Below are positions 58,769 through 64,000 of a stretch of DNA of 64,000 bases, in pieces. This DNA is from Bdellovibrionales bacterium (lineage in GTDB: Bacteria > Bdellovibrionota > UBA2428): positions 62,001-126,000 of the forward strand of contig JAFEAR010000090.1 of the NCBI GenBank assembly GCA_018266335.1. Reading direction: 5' to 3'. Every line of letters starts with the position of its first letter. The first letter of the stretch is position 1. Both the position numbers and the translations under genes were made by a program. A model generated the notes under the pieces. The model had not been told where the DNA came from and did no database searches. It saw nothing but the letters and a program-made list of their open reading frames with translations.

Positions 58769-59869
58769 GTGAGCATCGAAGCACTTTTTCAACCTCTGCA
58801 AATCAAATCCCTCTCCCTCAAAAATCGTTTTGTCATGGCGCCCATGACTCGGTCGTTTTCGCCCCACGGCGTACCCACATCCGAAGTAGCTGCGTACTAT
58901 CGTAGGCGCGCCGAAGGCGAAGTGGGACTGATTCTCTCCGAAGGCACCGTCGTCAATCGTCCGGCATCTTCGAACGATCCGAATATTCCTCATTTTTACG
59001 GAGCAGATGCACTTGCCGGATGGAAGCGAGTGATCGACCAAGTTCACGCCGCAGGCGGAGCCATGGCGCCGCAAATTTGGCATCAAGGCGTACGCCCCGA
59101 TCACCCGTCGGGATGGAAGCCTTCCGCTCCTTTCGAAGGCCCCTCCGAACGCTACGCCACGGACAAAGTAAACGGCGTGGCCATGTCGATTCGCGATATC
59201 GAAACCACTATCGCTGCCTTTGCCCAGTCCGCGGCCGATGCAAAAGATTTGGGTTTCAACGCGGTAGAACTGCACGGCGCGCACGGTTACCTCATTGATC
59301 AATTCTTTTGGGAAGTCACCAACACGCGCACGGACGCTTACGGGGGCCAAACTTTGGCGGCCCGCACTCGCTTTGCCACGGAAGTGATTCGCGCGGTTCG
59401 TCGCGCGGTGGGGCCCGAGTTTCCGATTATCCTCCGCTTATCGCAGTGGAAGCCCGAGGATTACCAATTCAAGATGGCCCGCACGCCCCAAGAAATGGAA
59501 TCATGGCTAAAGCCCCTCGCCGATGCCGGAGTAGACGTGTTTCACTGTTCACAACGCCGCTTTTGGGAACCCGAGTTCGCAGACTCAAATTTGAATTTTG
59601 CTGGATGGGCCAAAAAGCTGACCGGTAAAATCAGCATCACGGTGGGATCGATTGGACTCTCGAACGAATTTGACCGCGCTTTTCGCAAGCAAGATGCCGA
59701 AGCCCGATCGATTGACGATTTAACGCAACGCTTCGCCAAGGGTGAATTCGATTTAGTCGCCGTGGGCCGAGCTCTGCTTACTGATCCGCAGTGGGTGCAA
59801 AAAATTCGCACCGGAAAAACTTCGGAGCTCCGGGGCTTCGACAAAGAAGATTTAGGGCGCCTAACCTAG
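58769..59869 (+). CDS. NADH:flavin oxidoreductase, Old Yellow Enzyme family
   Basis: About 366 residues from GTG 58769. FMN TIM-barrel: 'LKNRFVMAPMTRSFSP', 'LILSEGTVVNRPASS', active site 'VELHGAHGYLIDQFFWEVTN' followed by TRTDAYGG, and 'DLVAVGRALLTDPQWV'. Reduces activated C=C bonds. The neighbouring nitroreductase suggests detoxification of electrophiles. Confidence 0.93.
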   Translation: MSIEALFQPLQIKSLSLKNRFVMAPMTRSFSPHGVPTSEVAAYYRRRAEGEVGLILSEGTVVNRPASSNDPNIPHFYGADALAGWKRVIDQVHAAGGAMAPQIWHQGVRPDHPSGWKPSAPFEGPSERYATDKVNGVAMSIRDIETTIAAFAQSAADAKDLGFNAVELHGAHGYLIDQFFWEVTNTRTDAYGGQTLAARTRFATEVIRAVRRAVGPEFPIILRLSQWKPEDYQFKMARTPQEMESWLKPLADAGVDVFHCSQRRFWEPEFADSNLNFAGWAKKLTGKISITVGSIGLSNEFDRAFRKQDAEARSIDDLTQRFAKGEFDLVAVGRALLTDPQWVQKIRTGKTSELRGFDKEDLGRLT

Positions 59870-60595
59870 CTGGTAACGCTCGGCCAAAAACTTTTGCAAC
59901 GCAACTTCGCGCGTTTCCATGGAGCCGCCCTGGGCAAAATACCCAGCGAGTTTAAGGGCCCAACTACCGCGCCCACTGATGGCCGCCATGTCGGCCACTC
60001 CTTGCGCTAGCGCCGAGGCACTGGGGGCGCGGTAGGTGTTTTCGTGAATCACCTGCTCGCGGGGCAAGCGTGGTCGATACTGGGGTGATTCATCGGGCAC
60101 TCCCAGGGTTAGTGCCGCAAAGGGAAATACTTTGGGTGGCAATTGGATGAGCTCCGAAATTTCTTGGAGCGCATTCATTACTCCACCAATCCAACAACCG
60201 CGGTAGCCGAGCATTTCGGCCGCCAAGAGCATATTTTCGCCGGCCATGACGGCGTCGCCGATAGCGAAGTGAAGCGAGATCGCCGGAATAGCCCCCAAGC
60301 GAGTGCCTTCGGCTTTGAAAATAGCGTCGAGACGATGCAAATCGCCGCAAACAATGAAGGCCTCGGAGGCCGTGGCCACATGCGGATTGCCACTGAGCTT
60401 CGCAATTTTTTCGCGCAGTGCCTTATCGGTTAGTCGCACAATGCTGTACATTTGCGCCGTGGCATCGGTGGGTGCACGCTGGGCGGCATAAAGAATGACA
60501 TCCAAATGTTCGGACGGCATCGAAACGGCCTTGTACTTGCGAACTGTCCAATGCGACCGAAAAAACTCGCGAACCGCCTCGGGTGATTGGGCCAT
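59861..60595 (-). CDS. Nitroreductase-family flavoprotein (NfsA/FRP-like)
   Basis: 244 residues. 'FFRSHWTVRKYKAVSM' (start of the nitroreductase fold with the Arg-x-(F/Y)xxxx signature), 'LYAAQRAPTDATAQMYSIV', 'EMLGYRGCWIGGVMNALQEI' and 'PFAALTLGVPDESPQYRPRL' match NfsA/Frp. FMN-dependent, NAD(P)H-using. Overlaps the convergent OYE gene by 9 bp. Confidence 0.9.
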   Translation of the reverse strand: MAQSPEAVREFFRSHWTVRKYKAVSMPSEHLDVILYAAQRAPTDATAQMYSIVRLTDKALREKIAKLSGNPHVATASEAFIVCGDLHRLDAIFKAEGTRLGAIPAISLHFAIGDAVMAGENMLLAAEMLGYRGCWIGGVMNALQEISELIQLPPKVFPFAALTLGVPDESPQYRPRLPREQVIHENTYRAPSASALAQGVADMAAISGRGSWALKLAGYFAQGGSMETREVALQKFLAERYQLG

Positions 60596-60597
60596 GA

Positions 60598-61047
60598 CTA
60601 CTTTGCCTTTCTCCGTACGTGGATAACTTTATCGACTTCCGCGACGAGCACTCCATCGGTGTCGTGAATCTCAACTTTAAAGGTGGGCTCAATTTTTTCT
60701 TTGCCCACCAGGTCGAGTTTGATCTGATCAATTTGCTCTTGGCTTAGGCGAAACTTCGCGCGGACCAGGCCACGCCCGGGTTTACGAAAGCGAATTTGCG
60801 CCGCCTTGTCCCACACCACATACTCAGGGCCCAAGTTCTCGAGCAGCATAAGCATATAAAAGGGATCGGCCATGGAATAGAGCGAGCCACCATAGTGCAC
60901 CCCCACATAGTTGGTGTTCCAGCGATGCAAATGCATTTCGACGTCCACCTCCCGAAAATCTTTAGAAAAGCGCTTCACGCGAATGCCCGCGCCCAGGAAG
61001 GGGGGCCAGAAATTGAGGAATTTAAGGAGAAGGTTTCTCTTACCCAC
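60598..61047 (-). CDS. Hotdog-fold protein (DUF4442)
   Basis: 149 residues. 'HRWNTNYVGVHYGGSLYSMA' and 'DPFYMLMLLENLGPEYVVWD' match DUF4442, a hotdog thioesterase-like family. Catalytic activity not shown. 2 bp upstream of the nitroreductase gene on the same strand, so probably cotranscribed. Confidence 0.82.
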   Translation of the reverse strand: MGKRNLLLKFLNFWPPFLGAGIRVKRFSKDFREVDVEMHLHRWNTNYVGVHYGGSLYSMADPFYMLMLLENLGPEYVVWDKAAQIRFRKPGRGLVRAKFRLSQEQIDQIKLDLVGKEKIEPTFKVEIHDTDGVLVAEVDKVIHVRRKAK

Positions 61048-61110
61048 CAGCGCACTTTACCCCTTCCTCAGGCCATTGACTCCTGTCGCGACAAGGCATT
61101 TAAACGGAGC

Positions 61111-62097
61111 ATGAAAAATTTACTCGGTGGATTCATTGCCGCACTTCTCTGCCTCTGCACGAGCGCACACGCCAGCCAAGACCGCAGCCCTCAGGAAGTT
61201 GCCCTGACATTTTTTACGGGCCCCAACACTCCGATGCCCGAATACGAAATGTTAGTGCTTGCAAGCTTCAAGGGGCATACAGCGCAACAGCGGCCTTGCT
61301 ATTTTCAGCTCTCCTCCGTAAATGGCGATCTTTTGGGCCAGGTTTTTTTGCCGGAAACAAAAGAGAGCGCCTCGATTCTGCTCAGCGATTTTCGCAACGA
61401 CGTTACCTACAAAGTGAACGATGCCGCCGGCACACTGCAAATGCAGTCGCGTCCACACGTCGAAACGGATTGGCCCTGGGAGCACAACAAATATCCCTTT
61501 AATAAACTCGATGCGCGGCGGATTCAGCCCGAGCGCTTTGACGTTTCGGTTCAAGACTTCATGACGGACGACGGCAAGCCGGCAAATTTGGCCTGCACGG
61601 GCGCCCAGTTAGTGCACCCCGATGAAGATCACACCCCTCCCGCTCCGAAGGATGGCGCCGCCGCACCCCTGAAAATTGTGCTTCAGCACGACCTCGCCCT
61701 CTCCGCGAGTGCCGACCCTATTTACATTGCCAATGGCCAAGTGAGCGCGACGCAACCGCAAGGCGCCTTTTGCGAATTGACGTTTACGGATGGCCCCGCC
61801 AAAACGGTGCGTGCCGGACGTGAAACGGTAGCGAAAACGAGCATGGAGTCCGACCCTGCTACCAAGCTGGTCGCTTGTCAGGCCGGCGAAGCACGCTGCC
61901 AAGACGGATGGAAAACTCTTTACGCCGCGAGTGTTAGCTTTTTCGATTTCCGCAACGGCGAAGATCCGGACGCAACTTTTGCGCTGATGACTTGTTCGAA
62001 CGACCGCTTTGCCGACACTCAAGAGAAAGCGCCGCTTCTGAGCTATGCAGACTTGCAAAACATCTTGAACGGTTTTGCACGCGTCTCGGCCCAATAG
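61111..62097 (+). CDS. Secreted protein of unknown function
   Basis: About 328 residues from MKNLLGGFIAALLCLC with signal peptide ending SAHASQ. Mature part is acidic, with Cys pairs ('CYFQLSSVNG', 'KLVACQAGEARCQDGWKTL'). The frame upstream to 60796 overlaps the divergent gene and is not used. No family recognised. Confidence 0.55.
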   Translation: MKNLLGGFIAALLCLCTSAHASQDRSPQEVALTFFTGPNTPMPEYEMLVLASFKGHTAQQRPCYFQLSSVNGDLLGQVFLPETKESASILLSDFRNDVTYKVNDAAGTLQMQSRPHVETDWPWEHNKYPFNKLDARRIQPERFDVSVQDFMTDDGKPANLACTGAQLVHPDEDHTPPAPKDGAAAPLKIVLQHDLALSASADPIYIANGQVSATQPQGAFCELTFTDGPAKTVRAGRETVAKTSMESDPATKLVACQAGEARCQDGWKTLYAASVSFFDFRNGEDPDATFALMTCSNDRFADTQEKAPLLSYADLQNILNGFARVSAQ

Positions 62098-62101
62098 CGA
62101 C

Positions 62102-62719
62102 GTGTACAATCCGCAAAAGTTTCATCCGCGGGACGACTCCGCCGCTTATGCACTTATGCGCGAGTTCAACTTTGCCACGGTCATAACGACCGTGGCAGGG
62201 CAGGCCCACGTGAGTCACCTGCCGCTTTTACTCCACCAAGAAAAGTTGAAGCTAGGAGTGCTCGAGGGGCACATGGCTCTAGCCAACCCCCACCACTCGG
62301 TGATGGAGGGCGCAGAGACACTCTGCATTTTTCACGGTCCCCACGCTTACATTTCGCCTAGCTGGTATGCAGATCCATCGGATGTCCCCACGTGGAATTA
62401 CGCCGTGGTGCACGTAACCGGAAGAGCGCGGCTCGTTAAGGAAGCATCGGAATTAGATGCTCTGCTGTCGCGACTAGTGGTGCACCAGGAAAGCTCACGC
62501 ACTCCGGCCTGGAATTATGATCAGGTGAATCCCAATTCCAAACGAGAGCTGCTGAAATACATCGTGGGATTTGAAATCGAAATTTCGCGGATCAATGCGA
62601 AGTTTAAGCTGGGACAGAATCGCGCCGCCTCCGACCGTCTTGGTGCGGCGGCAGGCCTCCTGCGCGAAGGCAACGAAACCGCGCAACAACTTGCCACCCT
62701 AATGAAAAACATTAAATAA
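62102..62719 (+). CDS. FMN-binding split-barrel protein, PaiB family
   Basis: About 205 residues from GTG 62102 (VYNPQKFHPRDD). 'HVSHLPLLLHQEKLKLGVL', 'LEGHMALANPHHSVMEGAET' and 'HAYISPSWYADPSDVPTWNY' are PaiB hallmarks. PaiB proteins are FMN-binding and in Bacillus affect protease and sporulation genes. Starts 4 bp after the previous stop. Confidence 0.9.
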   Translation: MYNPQKFHPRDDSAAYALMREFNFATVITTVAGQAHVSHLPLLLHQEKLKLGVLEGHMALANPHHSVMEGAETLCIFHGPHAYISPSWYADPSDVPTWNYAVVHVTGRARLVKEASELDALLSRLVVHQESSRTPAWNYDQVNPNSKRELLKYIVGFEIEISRINAKFKLGQNRAASDRLGAAAGLLREGNETAQQLATLMKNIK

Positions 62720-62735
62720 ATTAGCCAGATAAGTC

Positions 62736-62751
62736 TGGTGCACAAAATGCA
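62736..62751 (+). promoter_or_regulatory. Sigma54-type (-24/-12) promoter B
   Basis: TGGTGCACAAAATGCA has GG at 62737-62738 and GC at 62749-62750 with ten bases between, matching RpoN spacing. The sequence around it (TCTGG...TGCA) closely matches promoter A at 29477. The predicted start near 62762 gives a leader of about 55 nt. Confidence 0.65.
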
Positions 62752-62793
62752 TTGGCCGGCTTGCACCCAGGGATGGGTACAGGCCGGCCAAGG

Positions 62794-62816
62794 ACGAGCC
62801 CCGTAAGGAGGCCCGT
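62794..62816 (+). promoter_or_regulatory. Leader hairpin B with GNRA loop and embedded Shine-Dalgarno
   Basis: ACG (62794-62796) pairs CGT (62814-62816), GCC (62798-62800) pairs GGC (62810-62812) and CC (62801-62802) pairs GG (62807-62808) with bulged A 62809, around a GTAA tetraloop. The Shine-Dalgarno AAGGAGG is in the loop and 3' strand. The ATG follows directly, as in hairpin A. A large inverted repeat TTGGCCGGC/GCCGGCCAA lies upstream (62752-62760 and 62783-62791). Confidence 0.6.
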
Positions 62817-62954
62817 ATGGAATATGAAGCGATATTCCAATTTCTAAGGGACCTAGCGACAACGTTAGGTCTCCTCGACAGATTGTTGAGAATCTTGAGT
62901 CGTACTCGCCAAAGGAAATCGAGACGCCAAATTAAAATTCGGCGATCGAACTAA
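62817..62954 (+). CDS. Small sigma54-driven ORF B, 45-residue basic amphipathic peptide
   Basis: Starts MEYEAIFQFLRDL, continues 'ATTLGLLDRLLRILS' and ends with a Lys/Arg-rich stretch finishing IRRSN, then TAA. The helix with leucines on one face plus a basic tail suggests membrane or nucleic-acid binding. It aligns along its length with ORF A at 29563 (ME..IQLIREVLETAVLLGKLLTNL versus ME..FQFLRDLATTLGLLDRLLRIL). Good Shine-Dalgarno AAGGAGG. Too short for usual gene calling; I know no family for it. Confidence 0.6.
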   Translation: MEYEAIFQFLRDLATTLGLLDRLLRILSRTRQRKSRRQIKIRRSN

Positions 62955-62994
62955 CATTAGGTAATTCTTAAAAAAAAGAAGCACGGCAGCTTCT

Positions 62995-63025
62995 GCCCCG
63001 ACCCATCCCTGGGGGCCTTTTTGCG
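62995..63025 (+). terminator. Rho-independent terminator after small ORF B
   Basis: GCCCC (62995-62999) pairs GGGGC (63012-63016) with a loop containing ACCCATCCCT, followed by CCTTTTT. A second hairpin, GAAGC/GCTTC, precedes it. ACCCATCCCTGGG (63001-63013), part of the terminator, is perfectly complementary over 13 nt to CCCAGGGATGGGT (62766-62778) at the 5' end of the same predicted transcript. Confidence 0.65.
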
Positions 63026-63120
63026 GGAGCTATATTTATATTGATACGGCGCGTTATTTTGCTTATAGATCCCCTCGAACTCAAGGCCGAGTTCGCCACA
63101 CTCCACGAAAGGACCTCGTT

Positions 63121-63591
63121 ATGAACAAAATCACTCTCGCCCTCGTTCTAATGACCACCGCTACCCTGGCTTCTGCCGCCCCCCTTAGTTCGGGTCAGTT
63201 CAAACTCAGCTCGCTGAGCTGCGACGGCCGTGCGTTGAACGCGTCCGAACTTCCGAGCAGCTCGCTCGTGCTCACCAGCGACTCCTTAATTTTGACCGTA
63301 ACGGACAACAAAGCTTCGATCATCGAAGACATTTTGAGCTGCACCACGAAGTCCACGCTCAAACCCATCGTAACCGACGCGCAAACGATGACTTTAAAAG
63401 TGATGCAAGCAACGCAGGTTTGCAAAACGACTTCGGGCGAAGTGACCGAAGTGCTCGAGACGACCGGCATGGCAACCCTGACCGTGAACTACTCAATTGC
63501 TAAAGATCGCATCACGCTCGACGGTCAATCGCTCGTATCGGGCTTGTGCGCCAAAACGGCGCGCACCGTAAGCGTGTTCGAAGCGAACTAA
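63121..63591 (+). CDS. Small secreted protein of unknown function
   Basis: 156 residues with a signal peptide ([21 protein letters not shown]). The mature domain is Ser/Thr-rich, strand-like, with four Cys (SCDGR, SCTTK, CKTT, LCAK), suggesting a disulfide-linked beta domain of lipocalin-like size. AAGGA upstream. A hairpin CGAACTC/GAGTTCG lies at 63076-63095 in its leader. Not recognised. Confidence 0.55.
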   Translation: MNKITLALVLMTTATLASAAPLSSGQFKLSSLSCDGRALNASELPSSSLVLTSDSLILTVTDNKASIIEDILSCTTKSTLKPIVTDAQTMTLKVMQATQVCKTTSGEVTEVLETTGMATLTVNYSIAKDRITLDGQSLVSGLCAKTARTVSVFEAN

Positions 63592-64000
63592 GCGGCCTTT
63601 AAAAATTCCTCTTCAGCTGCGGCTGCAAGGTAACCTTTGCAGCCGTAGACTTGCACAATGCCCGCCTTGCCCTTCGCGTGGGCTTCGGTGGGCCCTTCCA
63701 AATCGAACACGCCCATTGGCAGCAACTTGGCGGTTGATTCGTTAATCAGAAAATCAGTTTTTAATTCTTTGGTGAGCGATTCCATTCGGCTTGCCGTATT
63801 TACGGTGTCGCCAATGACGGTGTACTCCATGCGCGATTGCGAGCCGATGTTGCCCGCAATAACTTCGCCGCTGTTCAGACCCATTCCAATCGCGATGGGA
63901 TTTTGGCCACGGGCGATGCGTTTTTTGTTCAACTCAACCAGCTTTTCGCGCATTTCGAGCGCCGCCCGTACGGAGTTCTCTGCATCACGCTCGGGATTGG
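63588..64000 (-). CDS. Class III adenylate/guanylate cyclase, C-terminal part (5' truncated by window edge)
   Basis: The frame is open to the right edge; 137 residues are visible. '[19 protein letters not shown]' and '[20 protein letters not shown]' are class III cyclase catalytic-domain blocks, with the substrate-specifying Asp in VIGD and the transition-state Arg in NTASR. Produces cAMP or cGMP. Upstream sensory domains are outside the window. Ends 4 bp inside the convergent secreted-protein gene. Confidence 0.9.
   Translation of the reverse strand, partial: NPERDAENSVRAALEMREKLVELNKKRIARGQNPIAIGMGLNSGEVIAGNIGSQSRMEYTVIGDTVNTASRMESLTKELKTDFLINESTAKLLPMGVFDLEGPTEAHAKGKAGIVQVYGCKGYLAAAAEEEFLKAA

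Noticed and set aside
62752..62816. Leader B as a c-di-GMP-I (GEMM) riboswitch
   Set aside because: It has a GNRA loop, but the GEMM core segments (CACGCACAGGGCAAACC, GGGACGCAAAGCC) are absent.
1..64000. CRISPR array
   Set aside because: No regularly spaced direct repeats seen in any intergenic region.

Overview
The window is 64 kb of a GC-rich Gram-negative chromosome. Signal peptides, lipoboxes, an outer-membrane barrel, type IV pilus parts, PilZ domains and sigma54-type -24/-12 promoters suggest a Bdellovibrionota or other deltaproteobacterial-type predator or glider lineage. That placement is an inference from gene style, not a phylogeny. Genes are dense and often joined by ATGA or GTGA overlaps.

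Layout. 0-6.4 kb: the 3' end of a repetitive surface protein, an NMT1/SsuA-type ABC importer, a small barrel protein and two tandem GT87-like membrane glycosyltransferases. 6.5-15.9 kb: a long plus-strand housekeeping run (prs, rplY, pth, ychF, amidase, rph, rdgB, nth) ending with a thioredoxin-fold protein coupled to an ApbE lipoprotein. 15.9-20.7 kb: a secreted protein of unknown function and an xylFGH-type sugar ABC importer. 20.8-25.6 kb: TPR lipoprotein, RodZ-like protein, PilT ATPase, RNase G/E. 25.6-29.5 kb: an AT-rich gap with six DnaA boxes, then a divergent dnaA translationally coupled to phoH and a PilZ gene, which together look like a replication origin. 29.5-39.8 kb: a membrane metalloprotease, an acyl-CoA dehydrogenase, a terminase-small-subunit-like orphan, glycosyltransferase, typA, PilZ, esterase, FAD oxidoreductase and a GYF-domain protein.

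39.9-about 54.8 kb is an integrated mobile element beside a tRNA-Ser(CGA) gene. It holds a large serine recombinase, a primase-helicase, a resolvase, two ribbon-helix-helix-like proteins, an XRE regulator, a PLD nuclease, both terminase subunits and several unknown genes, but no portal, capsid or tail gene. It resembles a phage satellite or decayed phage/plasmid hybrid. From 54.9 kb on, host genes resume: DUF4239 protein, iron-permease-family protein, glyoxalase-like protein, methyltransferase, Old Yellow Enzyme, nitroreductase, DUF4442 and PaiB proteins, and the 3' end of a class III nucleotidyl cyclase at the right edge.

The least explained signal is a pair of matching loci at about 29.47-29.82 and 62.73-63.03 kb. 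Each has a GG-N10-GC sigma54-type promoter, a leader with a GNRA-capped hairpin containing the Shine-Dalgarno sequence, and a small ORF beginning MEx with an amphipathic leucine-rich helix and a basic C-terminal stretch. The ORFs are paralogous and the hairpins share a form with compensatory changes. I found no known family for them.
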